Assembly: GCF_009807035.1 (NCBI RefSeq)
Contig: NZ_WUBI01000001.1
Span: 1,116,001 to 1,180,000, forward strand
Length of the DNA: 64,000 bases
Source: Paenibacillus dendrobii
Lineage (GTDB): Bacteria > Bacillota > Bacilli > Paenibacillales > Paenibacillaceae
Direction: 5' to 3'
Shown here: positions 36,166 through 45,142 of the stretch, in pieces
How the letters are laid out: each line of letters opens with the position of its first letter
How positions within the stretch are numbered: position 1 is the first letter of the stretch
Translations under genes and position numbers: made by a program
Notes under the pieces: generated by a model
Database searches by the model: none
What the model saw: only the letters and a program-made list of their open reading frames with translations
What the model was told of the DNA's origin: nothing

Positions 36166-36274
36166 TTCGCAAACACACCAACTATTAAAAGTAAAAAAAA
36201 GCACTCCATATTCCTTCGCATGAGAAGAAATTGAAATGCTCTCCATCGTAAACCCGTAAAATGAATCGTTTTTC

Positions 36275-37102
36275 TTATAAGTAAGGCTCAACTAATGCTT
36301 TTACACGGTGAACACCTTCCCACATATCACCCGGCCCATCATAAACCAATGTAATCGGGCCCTCATAGCCGCTGCTTCTGACAAGAGCCATGCAGCCCCT
36401 GAATTCTTCCTCGTCCAGATTACCCTTTTCATCCGTGATAGCTTTGGCGTGAATCGACTCGCTGCGCGGGATGGTGGCACCTAGTTCTTCAAGTTTCCCC
36501 GCACCGGCGAAGTTGCCGAAATCCGTTGTTAAGCCGAGCGCTCCGTCGCAGCCATCCAGCAATGTTATGCAATTCGCCGCCGTTGAGGTCAGATCGTGAA
36601 AGTTTTCGGTAATGATTCGGACATGTTTATCCGATGCATAATCGATAAGCCTCCCCAGCTGTTCACCCGCCAATCGGACAGCGGCCTCGTCATCCGGGTC
36701 GGCATCGCCGGCAATGATCCGGATGCGTTCGGCACCCACGGCCGATGCAATATCAATCCAGTTTTTAAGCCAGTTCATATCCGCTTCCCTACGCTGTTCG
36801 TCAGGGTTCGTAATATCTCCGTAATCGGCGAGTAAGGTGTAAAAACGGATGTCAGACCGCTCTATCGATTCCCGTAACTCTTTTAAGTAGGCATCACTGG
36901 TGTCCGGAAAATGAAAATGGCAGATCTCCATGGCCTGAAAACCTTGGTCATGCAGCATCTGAGGCAGATCAAGCAAGGAGATCGTTTCCGGCTGTTCATC
37001 GATCACCGTTCCTTGCCTTTGATTCCCTTCATCCCAATACGTCCAGCGGAGCGGACCTAAATTCCTGTGCAAGCTCCATGTTGTTAACGATAAAAACGGC
37101 AT
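36275..37102 (-). CDS. Sugar phosphate isomerase/epimerase-like TIM-barrel protein (AP endonuclease 2 superfamily)
   Basis: The product has 275 residues covering the whole xylose-isomerase-like barrel. Metal-ligand regions are visible: GFQAMEICHFHFPD, RIIAGDADPDDE, IITENFHDLTSTA (Glu), GLTTDFGNFAGAG (Asp), ESIHAKAITDEKGN (His) and GPITLVYDGPGD. This fold includes inosose, hydroxypyruvate and tagatose isomerases or epimerases; the substrate cannot be named. It follows the arylamine acetyltransferase by 37 nt on the same strand, which may be chance cotranscription. Confidence 0.82.
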   Translation of the reverse strand: MPFLSLTTWSLHRNLGPLRWTYWDEGNQRQGTVIDEQPETISLLDLPQMLHDQGFQAMEICHFHFPDTSDAYLKELRESIERSDIRFYTLLADYGDITNPDEQRREADMNWLKNWIDIASAVGAERIRIIAGDADPDDEAAVRLAGEQLGRLIDYASDKHVRIITENFHDLTSTAANCITLLDGCDGALGLTTDFGNFAGAGKLEELGATIPRSESIHAKAITDEKGNLDEEEFRGCMALVRSSGYEGPITLVYDGPGDMWEGVHRVKALVEPYL

Positions 37103-37139
37103 ATGCGTATTCCTCCCTCGATAGATGATTCCTGTGTTC

Positions 37140-37925
37140 TCAACCCAGTACTATCCCAAAATGCTTTTCCAATGCCTGTCGATATTCCTCGGTGGTCTGT
37201 GGCACCCAAGACTCGACGCCTCGGGATGTGAATATCCTGAACTCTTCCCCCGCCACGGTGTTTCTGCCTTCGACGGTACGGATAAATACCATCGCGGAAT
37301 GGGTGAAAATGGATTCGGAAGCATGTTCGCACCAGTAAGAAGCCATTTGATAATCCTGAAGAAGCTGCGCTTCTTCGGTAAACGAATAGATGCGGCTCCA
37401 CTCCCCGTTCTTGCGTTCGCATAGCATCCATCCATAGAATGGATCGCGTTCAAACCGATAACATTCCTGGCCCTGATCCTGTTCAATTCCATCTGCCATC
37501 AGCAGCGGGCGGACGGGAACGATTCCCCCTACGCCAACATCGCAGAGATAGATGTCCCCTTCCGCTTCCACCCGCAGAATATGATGTCTGCGCATTGGCG
37601 GCGGTTGAGGTTCATCGCGCCAGAACCTGGCGAAATAATGGGTCACTCCGAACCCCAGCTCTTCGAGAAGCCAGCTGAATAAAGCGTTCAATTCGAAACA
37701 ATAGCCGCCGCGACGGCGGACGACGATCTTATCATATAAATCTTCAAGGTCAAGCGACAATGGCACGCCGCTTAGGATATCCAGATTCTCATAAGGAACG
37801 GCGTGAATATGATGCTCCTGAAGACTTGCGAGTACGGTCGCCGTCGGTTCAACCTTTCCCTCGTAACGGATCCGTTCAAGGTAAGCGGCGACTTGCGCCG
37901 AGATGCCGGGAATGTTTTTGTTCAT
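37140..37925 (-). CDS. Arylamine N-acetyltransferase
   Basis: The start is ATG 37925 (MNKNIPGIS), with GGAGG eleven bases upstream; product 261 residues. The catalytic triad is present: Cys76 in RRGGYCFELN, His114/115 in RRHHILRV and Asp129 in LCDVGVGG. The N-terminal HAVPYENLDILSG is the typical NAT start. It transfers acetyl groups from acetyl-CoA to arylamines, hydrazines or a natural aminoacyl substrate. It is 37 nt upstream of the isomerase-like gene and 151 nt downstream of an SDR terminator region. Confidence 0.92.
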   Translation of the reverse strand: MNKNIPGISAQVAAYLERIRYEGKVEPTATVLASLQEHHIHAVPYENLDILSGVPLSLDLEDLYDKIVVRRRGGYCFELNALFSWLLEELGFGVTHYFARFWRDEPQPPPMRRHHILRVEAEGDIYLCDVGVGGIVPVRPLLMADGIEQDQGQECYRFERDPFYGWMLCERKNGEWSRIYSFTEEAQLLQDYQMASYWCEHASESIFTHSAMVFIRTVEGRNTVAGEEFRIFTSRGVESWVPQTTEEYRQALEKHFGIVLG

Positions 37926-38010
37926 GTTGCAATGAACCTCCGCCTTTTTAGAATTACAGCACATGCTCTTATCTTTCCATATGTATATGTCCATCTCCTC
38001 CCGGAACGAC

Positions 38011-38049
38011 AAAAAACCAGCCGTCGGCTGTATAGCCAACGACTGGTTT
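38011..38049 (-). terminator. Terminator of the two-gene SDR operon
   Basis: AAACCAG-CGTTGGCT / AGCCGACG-CTGGTTTTTT on the minus strand, with two small mismatches. It begins 28 nt after the SDR stop at 38077. Confidence 0.82.
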
Positions 38050-38076
38050 GTAATAGAACGAAATTGCCAAATCAAT

Positions 38077-38820
38077 TTACACCGCTGTATATCCGCCATC
38101 AACAAGCAGGCTCGTGCCGGTGATAAACGAAGCGTCATCGCTCGCCAGGAACAAGACGGCTTTGGCTACTTCTTCAGGTTTACCCAAACGACCCATCGGA
38201 TGAAGTCCAACCAAATGCTGCGTAATGGCTTCGGTTCTGCCTTTAATCAGCGGCGTGTCGATATATCCAGGGCAGACCGCATTAATGCGGATACCCTTTT
38301 GTGCATAATCCGTCCCTAGTGTCTGGGTGAGCAGCTTCACGCCGCCTTTGGCAGATGCATATGCAGTCACGCCTGCCTTGCCGACATGGCTGTGAATGGA
38401 ACCGCAATTGACAATCGCGCCGCCGTTACCCTGTGCAAGCATTTGTTTAATCGCATATTTATCGCAAAGGAACACACCCGTCAAATTGATGTCAATGGTG
38501 CGCTGCCAGCTGTCGAATGCCAACTGATCGGCCGGTCCGTCTTGAGCGATGCCTGCGTTGGCAAACAAAATATCCAGCTTGCCGTATTTCGCTACGGTTT
38601 GTTCGACCATGCTGATAACATCCTGTTCCTTCGTGACATCGGTTTTGACGAACAATGTATCGAAGCCTTGTCCGTTCAGCTCATCCGACACGGCTTGTCC
38701 GCGATCCGAAAAATCGGCAATAACGACTTTGGCCCCTTCCGATGCAAACAATCTGACTGAAGATTCCCCAATGCCGCTTGCGCCGCCGGTTACAATGGCA
38801 ACTTTATTTTCAAATTTCAT
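38077..38820 (-). CDS. SDR family oxidoreductase (second gene of a LysR-linked pair)
   Basis: The start at 38820 (MKFENKVAIVTGG) follows GGGAGAG; the product has 247 residues. TGGASGIG (about 10-17), Asp in VVIADFSD (NAD preference), NAG (about 87-89), Ser in NCGSIHS and YASAK are all present. The C-terminal SFITGTSLLVDGGYTAV is typical of glucose-1-dehydrogenase/3-ketoacyl-reductase-like SDRs. It is 52 nt downstream of a second SDR; both lie opposite a LysR regulator. Confidence 0.9.
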   Translation of the reverse strand: MKFENKVAIVTGGASGIGESSVRLFASEGAKVVIADFSDRGQAVSDELNGQGFDTLFVKTDVTKEQDVISMVEQTVAKYGKLDILFANAGIAQDGPADQLAFDSWQRTIDINLTGVFLCDKYAIKQMLAQGNGGAIVNCGSIHSHVGKAGVTAYASAKGGVKLLTQTLGTDYAQKGIRINAVCPGYIDTPLIKGRTEAITQHLVGLHPMGRLGKPEEVAKAVLFLASDDASFITGTSLLVDGGYTAV

Positions 38821-38872
38821 GAATGTTCTCTCCCATCTTATATAGCTGAATGATTTTTTAGTGCATATCCGA

Positions 38873-39628
38873 TCAGATCGCTGTAGCCCCGCCATCGATA
38901 ATAAATTCAGAACCCGTTGAATACGAAGACTCATCCGAAGCCAGGAACAACACGAGATTCGATACTTCTTCCACTGTACCGAAACGCCCGATCGGAGCTA
39001 CCCGTTTGCCAAGCTCCGCCGCCGACATCTGATTCACTTGCGTTGCATAGTCGCCCATAGCCGTATTGATGTAGGCCGGATGGATCGAATTCACGCGAAC
39101 GTTATGCGATGCATACTCGATAGCCGCATCCTTGGTCATAATTCGTACAGCGCCTTTGGTAGCACCGTAAGCTACGTGACCCGAAGCACCTGTCAATCCC
39201 GCAATCGACGAAGCATTGATAACCGAACCACCATTTTGTTTGGCCATCACAGGCAAGACATGTTTCATGCCAAGGAATACACCTGTAACGTTAATCGAAA
39301 TCATGCGGTTCCATTCGTCGAGACCAATATCGGCAATCGGTTTGATAAAATAAATGCCGGCGTTGTTGAACAAAATATCGATAGAACCGAACTGTTGCAC
39401 CGATGCGTCTACAATGCTCTTCCAATTCTCTTCATTGCTGACGTCATGCTTAAATGCGACAGCCGTTCCACCGGCCTCTTTTACTTCAGCAACCGTTTGG
39501 TTCACGCTTTCCAAGTTGATATCCGTTACGATGACTTTGGCGCCTTCTTGTGCAAACCGAAGTGCTGTCGTTTTTCCGATACCGGCTCCTGCTCCAGTGA
39601 TGAGTGCAACTTTACCTTCCAGTCTCAT
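38873..39628 (-). CDS. SDR family oxidoreductase (first gene of a LysR-linked pair)
   Basis: The product has 251 residues. TGAGAGIG (about 12-19), Asp in VIVTDIN, NNAG (about 89-92), the catalytic Ser in INASSIAG and YGATK are intact, as is the C-terminal [19 protein letters not shown] ending. It is the promoter-proximal gene of the SDR pair. The 200-bp gap to the divergent LysR gene holds overlapping AT-rich palindromes that may be the regulator's operator. The two SDRs may act on the same or consecutive substrates. Confidence 0.9.
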   Translation of the reverse strand: MRLEGKVALITGAGAGIGKTTALRFAQEGAKVIVTDINLESVNQTVAEVKEAGGTAVAFKHDVSNEENWKSIVDASVQQFGSIDILFNNAGIYFIKPIADIGLDEWNRMISINVTGVFLGMKHVLPVMAKQNGGSVINASSIAGLTGASGHVAYGATKGAVRIMTKDAAIEYASHNVRVNSIHPAYINTAMGDYATQVNQMSAAELGKRVAPIGRFGTVEEVSNLVLFLASDESSYSTGSEFIIDGGATAI

Positions 39629-39771
39629 GTCATTACTCCCTTTCTGAAATGATGTATCTATAGCTTTCCCTGAAATAAATGAACATATTGCCTGATAAAT
39701 CGCTGCAGCTGCAAATCTTGAGTACCTCAGGCTTTACTTCTATGGTATCATCGTTATTGATTAAACGAAAT

Positions 39772-39795
39772 TTAAACATATTTAATTTAAATTAA
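39772..39795. promoter_or_regulatory. Overlapping palindromes between the SDR operon and the LysR gene
   Basis: TTAAACATATTTAA (39772-39785; arms TTAAA/TTTAA) and TTAATTTAAATTAA (39782-39795; fully palindromic) overlap by four bases, 34-57 bp upstream of the LysR start. Size and position suit a LysR-type operator controlling both directions. Confidence 0.45.
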
Positions 39796-39828
39796 GTATT
39801 TCTTAAAGAAAAGGATCGATCCGACATT

Positions 39829-40743
39829 ATGCATATTGAAAAATTGGAGTATTTGGTCGAAGTTGCAAAGACGGGTTCGATCTCCAAAGCGGCGCAAAAT
39901 CTGCATGTGACCATATCGGCTGTCAGTCAATCCATATCCAGTCTGGAGGAAGAATGGGGTGTCACCGTCCTCAAGCGTTCGCGCACCGGAGCCGTGCCTA
40001 CCGTAGAAGGAGCTGCCATCATCAAGAAAGCGATTGAACTGCTTCAGAAATACGATGAACTGAAAGAAGCTGCGCAGGGATATTCCAATACGATTCAAGG
40101 GCGACTGCGATTAGCCACGATTCCTGGCCCCATATTCTTGTTGGAGCAAGCGGTGCTCGACTTCAAAAAGCAATACCCGCAAGTTAAAATCGAGATTGTC
40201 GAACAAGGTTCCCAGGACATCATCGACGACATTTTGAATGACAAAATCGATCTCGGCTTCATCATTCTTTTCAAGAACCGGCTGGTCGAGCACTTGGGGG
40301 TTGATTTTGAACGCCTGCTTAAGGTGAAAATGGTTGCCGCGACCAGTATCCTCTCTCCTTTGGCCTATCAGAAAGTAATTACGCCAAAAGAGCTTAAACA
40401 GCAAACCGTTGTACTGTATAATGATGATTACGTGAAATGGTTCATGGACGACTTCCAGAAGAAATACGGAGAGGTCGACATCGCGTACACAACCAACAAT
40501 CGGGCCTTGATCAGCAGAGCCTGCATGAATCATTTGGCCGTCACCGTCGGACTTAATTATTCATTCATCACTGAGCCTCTTTTTACCGATGATGACACGG
40601 TGATTCTGAATTTCGACCTTCCCCAGACAAGCCCGGTGTATCTGGGTGTGATTCAGCAGAAGGATCATACCCCTTCCGTTATTTCAAGACATTTTCTTAA
40701 CCGACTTAAGCACGACATTTCCGATTTGCAGCAACTAATGTAA
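39829..40743 (+). CDS. LysR family transcriptional regulator
   Basis: The product has 304 residues. The N-terminal HTH (MHIEKLEYLVEVAKTGSISKAAQNLHVTISAVSQSISSLEEEWG) is canonical, followed by an effector-binding domain (about 90-300; GRLRLATIPGPIF, DLGFIILFK). It is divergent from the two-gene SDR operon and probably controls it. A cardiolipin synthase gene follows 39 nt downstream on the same strand and may be read through from the same promoter. Confidence 0.92.
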   Translation: MHIEKLEYLVEVAKTGSISKAAQNLHVTISAVSQSISSLEEEWGVTVLKRSRTGAVPTVEGAAIIKKAIELLQKYDELKEAAQGYSNTIQGRLRLATIPGPIFLLEQAVLDFKKQYPQVKIEIVEQGSQDIIDDILNDKIDLGFIILFKNRLVEHLGVDFERLLKVKMVAATSILSPLAYQKVITPKELKQQTVVLYNDDYVKWFMDDFQKKYGEVDIAYTTNNRALISRACMNHLAVTVGLNYSFITEPLFTDDDTVILNFDLPQTSPVYLGVIQQKDHTPSVISRHFLNRLKHDISDLQQLM

Positions 40744-40782
40744 TTTTTGAAACGCATGAAGCAGTAGGAGGATTTCGTAGCA

Positions 40783-42231
40783 ATGAATTTTTCATCCATG
40801 ATATTAGGGTTAATTCTATTTCTGAATTTCATATTCGCTCTGGTCGTCGTCTTTAAAGAAAGGCGGGATGCCGGTGCCACATGGGCTTGGCTGCTTGTCT
40901 TGTCCTTTATTCCGATTGCCGGATTTATGCTGTACTTGCTGTTCGCCCAGAACTTCAGGCATGTCCGTCTGTTTCATTGGGGCGACTTGAAAAAAATCGG
41001 CGTGGAAGAGATCATCTTGGAGCAAATCGAACAAATCCAAACGGGCAGCTATCAGTTTCATAATGCATCCGCCAGCAAAAATCGCGATCTCATTTACATG
41101 CATCTAAACAACAACCACTCTATTTTCACCGAAAATAATGCGGTAGATATCATCACGGACGGCCAAGAGAAATTCGACAAGCTCTTCAAGGATATTGACG
41201 CTGCCAAAGATTATATCCACATCCAGTATTACATTATTCAAAACGACAACCTCGGCAAAAAATTGATGAATCTTCTAACCCAAAAAGCACGGGAAGGCGT
41301 AAAAGTCAGAGTCCTATACGATCAACTGGGATCCAAGAAGCTGACCAAACGCTTTTTCCGCGAATTCCGCGCAGCGGGTGGTCTGGCAGAAGCCTTCTTC
41401 CCTTCAAGACTTAGGCTGATCAATCTCCGGCTGAATTACCGCAACCACAGAAAGCTGGTCATTATTGACGGAGAAATTGGTTATGTAGGCGGTTTTAATG
41501 TGGGCGATGAATACCTTGGCCTCAATTCCAAATTCGGCTATTGGCGCGATACGCATCTACGAATTTCGGGTTCCGCTGTGTATGCCATGCAAATCCGATT
41601 CATACTGGATTGGAATCAGGCTTCCCATCATCACTCGATTACCTATTCGCCGAATCTGTTTCCACGCGTGGGTCCTTCAGGCAAGATCGGCATGCAAATC
41701 GTAACCAGCGGTCCGGACAGCGAATTTGAACATATCAAGAACGGTTACATTAAGATGATCACTTCAGCCAAAAAATCGATCTATATCCAGACCCCTTATT
41801 TCATTCCGGATGCGAGCTTGCTGGATGCCTTGCGGATCGCGGCCCTTTCCGGCGTCGAAGTGAAAATCATGATTCCGGATAAACCGGATCATATCTTCGT
41901 ATATTGGGCGACGTACTCATACATAGGTGAATTGTTGAAGACTGGCGCAACGATATATCTCTATAACAATGGTTTTATCCATGCAAAAACGATCGTTATT
42001 GACGGAGAACTGGCTTCCGTGGGAACCGCCAATATCGATTACCGCAGCTTTAAGCTTAATTTCGAAGTGAACTCATTTTTATATGATGACCGGATTTCCC
42101 AAAAACTGATGGAGGTGTTTGAAGAGGATCTGCGTGTATCCAGGCAGCTTACCATGCAGGAATACTTGGAACGCCCTCGATGGATACGAATTAAAGAGTC
42201 CGTGTCCAGGCTGTTGTCTCCTATTCTCTGA
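40783..42231 (+). CDS. cls: Cardiolipin synthase
   Basis: The product has 482 residues. Two N-terminal membrane helices (about 4-24 and 35-56; RRDAGATWAWLLVLSFIPIAGFMLYLLFAQ) precede two phospholipase D modules with HKD motifs NHRKLVIIDGEIGYVGGFN and HAKTIVIDGELASVGTANID. It joins two phosphatidylglycerol molecules into cardiolipin at the membrane. The start follows GTAGGAGG. A bidirectional terminator lies downstream. Confidence 0.95.
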   Translation: MNFSSMILGLILFLNFIFALVVVFKERRDAGATWAWLLVLSFIPIAGFMLYLLFAQNFRHVRLFHWGDLKKIGVEEIILEQIEQIQTGSYQFHNASASKNRDLIYMHLNNNHSIFTENNAVDIITDGQEKFDKLFKDIDAAKDYIHIQYYIIQNDNLGKKLMNLLTQKAREGVKVRVLYDQLGSKKLTKRFFREFRAAGGLAEAFFPSRLRLINLRLNYRNHRKLVIIDGEIGYVGGFNVGDEYLGLNSKFGYWRDTHLRISGSAVYAMQIRFILDWNQASHHHSITYSPNLFPRVGPSGKIGMQIVTSGPDSEFEHIKNGYIKMITSAKKSIYIQTPYFIPDASLLDALRIAALSGVEVKIMIPDKPDHIFVYWATYSYIGELLKTGATIYLYNNGFIHAKTIVIDGELASVGTANIDYRSFKLNFEVNSFLYDDRISQKLMEVFEEDLRVSRQLTMQEYLERPRWIRIKESVSRLLSPIL

Positions 42232-42289
42232 TAGGTAACAAGTTTATCAACCTATTCACTTGGAAACAGGCCGCACTTGACGGAATTGT

Positions 42290-42328
42290 AAAAAAAGAGC
42301 TGTCCCCTATTGGGATAGCTCTTTTTTC
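42290..42328. terminator. Bidirectional terminator between cls and the stalk/GH18-like gene
   Basis: AAAAAAGAGCT-g-TCCC / GGGA-t-AGCTCTTTTTT; runs of T on both strands, between convergent stops. Confidence 0.92.
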
Positions 42329-42330
42329 TA

Positions 42331-43578
42331 TTATTTCATTTCAATAGATTGGTTAATCTGTGCCCACGCCGGTTGACCGATCAAGCCCAAACGCCAGAAT
42401 GCGACACCCTTAAGATCATATCGTTTTGCGAGACCGATTTTGGAGTTAACGGTAGAATCCTTCTCGCTTCCAAAAGAAATGCCGAGAATCAGCTTGTCTT
42501 TGCTCGTCTCCTTCAAGGCCAAACGGATAGCCTCATCCACTTTATTCAAAGGCTCGGGGCCCTTCTCTTGTTCAAAAGCATACGCCATAATAACTAAATC
42601 ATCTGCTAGACTCGACAAGGTCTTATAATCGTAACCGGCATAAGAACTGTTCAACGGGTGAAGGACCAAGGTCAGCTTCAGTCCGGCTTGATGGGCTTTG
42701 GCGGATAAATTCTTAATAAATGCATTATACTCGGATTTCACCTTGCTCTTATCACCGGATAAGCCCAGTCCCTCCAAATCAAGCGCAATTCCCTTGAAGC
42801 CTTTCTCGGATGCCGTGGCAACGATTTGCGAAGTCGTATTTTCCTGTAGCGCCGCATCTTCCAGATTCTTAGTCAGCTCTAGACTAGAGTCAACCGAATA
42901 TACCATCAAATAAGGCGAAGTATCCTGCTGATCCGCATCTTGGATAATGGATTCCGGTGTAACATCGCCAGCTGCCTGAGGCCATTTATACTCTTTCCCT
43001 TCAATCGTAAACTGGCCATTGGTATCAATTCGGCTCCAGCCAAAGGAGATGGCGTCAAAAGAAGGAATATATGCCCGTTCATCATAGGAAGATAAAGCAT
43101 AAAAGCCCATCGTATACATATCTTTTTGCGGCGAAGTAATGGATACCGTCTGCGACGGCTGATCCCAGGCAACGGCTGCTCCGAATTGCTGGCTGAAAAA
43201 GCTCAGCGGAATCATCGTACTGTTTTGTATGGTCTGCGGTGCAATGGATAATGTCGTTGTGTTTCCGTCTACCAGAGCGTTTTTACTTCCTATTTTCAAG
43301 ACAACCTGCTTCGCTTCTCCACCTTTAACCTTCGTTGCTGTTATCTTTTGCTCCTTTTGATTCCAAATGACTTGAATGCCCAGCGCCTCGGAAATAGCAC
43401 GGAATGGAACCATCGTCGTTCCTTTGATAACCGTTGGCTGCACTGGAAAAGGAAGCGCGTAGCCATCCAGCATGATGCTTACTTTTCCGGCGGCTGCCTC
43501 TGTCTTATGCAGAGGAACAACAGACAAAGATCCAGCGAAAATGACAGAACTTAGAAGTAACTTTCCTAATACCTTCAT
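42331..43578 (-). CDS. Secreted stalk-domain protein with GH18-like barrel
   Basis: The product has 415 residues. A signal peptide (about 1-28) precedes two halves of a copper-amine-oxidase-N/stalk domain (about 30-150; GTTMVPFRAISEALGIQVIWN, NSTMIPLSFFSQQFGAAVAWD). The rest (about 155-415) is a GH18-type barrel like spore-germination YdhD/YaaH proteins. The catalytic strand reads GIALDLEGLG: the final Asp-x-Glu is kept, but the first Asp of DGxxxDxE is replaced. It may act on, or bind, peptidoglycan or chitin-like glycans. It is a single-gene unit on this strand. Confidence 0.75.
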   Translation of the reverse strand: MKVLGKLLLSSVIFAGSLSVVPLHKTEAAAGKVSIMLDGYALPFPVQPTVIKGTTMVPFRAISEALGIQVIWNQKEQKITATKVKGGEAKQVVLKIGSKNALVDGNTTTLSIAPQTIQNSTMIPLSFFSQQFGAAVAWDQPSQTVSITSPQKDMYTMGFYALSSYDERAYIPSFDAISFGWSRIDTNGQFTIEGKEYKWPQAAGDVTPESIIQDADQQDTSPYLMVYSVDSSLELTKNLEDAALQENTTSQIVATASEKGFKGIALDLEGLGLSGDKSKVKSEYNAFIKNLSAKAHQAGLKLTLVLHPLNSSYAGYDYKTLSSLADDLVIMAYAFEQEKGPEPLNKVDEAIRLALKETSKDKLILGISFGSEKDSTVNSKIGLAKRYDLKGVAFWRLGLIGQPAWAQINQSIEMK

Positions 43579-43770
43579 ATTTTGGTTCTCCTGTTATCTA
43601 GTGATAGATTTGTATTCATAGAATACTAGATTTACTATATCACTTCCAGAGATACCATTTCTATCTTTTAAAGGGAATGGAGATGGAAACAGGGACATTC
43701 GCACAGGTTGCGCATATGATAACCCACGAAGGCAAATACCCATAACGCATGAAGGACGTGAAGCAAAAGC

Positions 43771-44382
43771 ATGATTTCGTACATGGATTTCACATCACCG
43801 TCAGTTCAGTTCTCGTACGATCTGAGAAATAATCCAATGTTTAAAAAAGATGATCAAAACTATATCAACGCTCTTTCTGTTAAGCAGCTGAATACGCTCG
43901 GCAACGTTTCCCTCTTGGACATATTTTTGAGCAGATCCAACGTTGTTGAGCCGCATATCCATCAGAATGCTTCCGAACTGGTGTACTTGATATCCGGTGC
44001 AGCCGTCGTATCTCTGGTCAATCCCTTCACCAAGAAGCTGATTAACATTCCGGTTACTCCAGGCCAAGTCGCTAATGTACCGCAAGGCTGGTGGCATTAT
44101 GAAATCGCGACGGTGGACAATACGCATATTTTGGCCATTTTCGATGCTCCGGTTCCAGAATTCATTGCCGGTTCGGACCTGCTTCGCCTGACCCCTGCTG
44201 AGATTTTAGCCCATACTTATTGTTTGAATGAAGCTCAGGTCAAAGAAACGTTGGCACCGATCACGGATACGGTTGTCATTGGTCCTCCAAGTAATTGCAA
44301 ACCTTCGAATAACAGCAATCCTGATCCGCATCACATGCAACAACGCCAATATATAGGAAATGGATGGCAGGATCAACGATAG
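43771..44382 (+). CDS. Cupin-domain protein
   Basis: The product has 203 residues. One cupin (about 40-140) contains motif 1 PHIHQNASELVYLISGAA (His, His, Glu) and motif 2 PGQVANVPQGWWHYE (with His), so a metal site is complete. The C-terminal 50 residues are Asn/Pro/His-rich and probably flexible. It resembles oxalate-decarboxylase-like bacterial single cupins, but no activity can be named. The ribosome site is weak (AAGGACGTGAAG, distant), so the exact start, 43771 or the ATG at 43783, is uncertain. Confidence 0.75.
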   Translation: MISYMDFTSPSVQFSYDLRNNPMFKKDDQNYINALSVKQLNTLGNVSLLDIFLSRSNVVEPHIHQNASELVYLISGAAVVSLVNPFTKKLINIPVTPGQVANVPQGWWHYEIATVDNTHILAIFDAPVPEFIAGSDLLRLTPAEILAHTYCLNEAQVKETLAPITDTVVIGPPSNCKPSNNSNPDPHHMQQRQYIGNGWQDQR

Positions 44383-44454
44383 TTCTGCAACCCGGGATAC
44401 GTCAAAAACTTGTTATCACTTTAGCCACAATGATGTACATCGTGTCATGGCGAA

Positions 44455-44484
44455 CACCTCCAATGCCAAAGGTTATTGGAGGTG
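44455..44484. repeat. Perfect 10-bp inverted repeat between convergent cupin and GNAT genes
   Basis: CACCTCCAAT (44455-44464) and ATTGGAGGTG (44475-44484) are perfect arms around a 10-nt loop. No T-run follows on either strand, so it may be a weak terminator or RNA structure. Confidence 0.5.
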
Positions 44485-44502
44485 CACGCATGAACATGAC
44501 TA

Positions 44503-44931
44503 TTAGATATCGGATATTGCTGAATGCCGGCCAACTTTTCGGGTCATACCGTAATAATCCGGATATACAAGCTTGAATCCTTGCTTTTGATACCACTTCA
44601 TCCCAGCCACATCCGACATGACCATGATGGTTGCATCGGCGGATGCATACTCATGCAGAAAGTCGAGCAGATTGCTCAATATAACCTCTTCCAAACCATG
44701 CTCTTTTTGATCTGGATGTATGAAAAGATCTACGATCTGATAATAACATCCGCCATCGCCTATGATTCTGCCCGTCCCGATCAGTACAGACCGCTCGTCC
44801 CGGACTGTCGCTACATAAACCGAATGATCAAGGCCGTTCTTTAATGCTTGATGACTCACGGGTTCAGCACCTGCAGCAAATCTTAACTCAACAAACTCCT
44901 CTAAACCGGGGGTTTCATTTATGACATTCAT
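44503..44931 (-). CDS. GNAT family N-acetyltransferase
   Basis: The start at 44931 (MNVINETPGL) follows AAGGAGG with an eight-base spacer; product 142 residues. The GNAT core shows YVATVRDERSVLIGTGRIIGDGGCYYQIVDLFIHPDQKEHGLEEVIL, with the acetyl-CoA loop degraded (Q-K-E-H-G-L), and YQKQGFKLVYPD at the C-terminus. The substrate is unknown. It is isolated, between the cupin gene and the divergent MerR-like regulator. Confidence 0.82.
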   Translation of the reverse strand: MNVINETPGLEEFVELRFAAGAEPVSHQALKNGLDHSVYVATVRDERSVLIGTGRIIGDGGCYYQIVDLFIHPDQKEHGLEEVILSNLLDFLHEYASADATIMVMSDVAGMKWYQKQGFKLVYPDYYGMTRKVGRHSAISDI

Positions 44932-45041
44932 CTTCTTGTCCTCCTTGGCATAACGCAGGATATACATTCACTTTACAACATTCATGCAAGTGAGAAGGTC
45001 CCAAGCTTCTATGACGTTCCGTCCTACATCTGTCCGGGCAT

Positions 45042-45076
45042 AACCTTATCTTGCAACTTCAAGGTTTTATGATAAG
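45042..45076. promoter_or_regulatory. Nested inverted repeats upstream of the double-MerR regulator
   Basis: AACCTT (45042-45047) pairs with AAGGTT (45061-45066), and CTTATC (45045-45050) with GATAAG (45071-45076). They lie immediately upstream of the promoter at 45079-45107, a possible self-regulatory operator. Confidence 0.35.
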
Positions 45077-45078
45077 AT

Positions 45079-45107
45079 TTGCCGGTGACTGCCTCTTCTG
45101 ATATAGT
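45079..45107 (+). promoter_or_regulatory. Sigma-A promoter of the double-MerR regulator
   Basis: TTGCCG (45079-45084) and TATAGT (45102-45107) with a 17-bp spacer, 35 bp upstream of the start codon. Confidence 0.55.
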
Positions 45108-45142
45108 GTTGGGCGAAAGAGCCGTTTTCAAGGAGGACCTGC

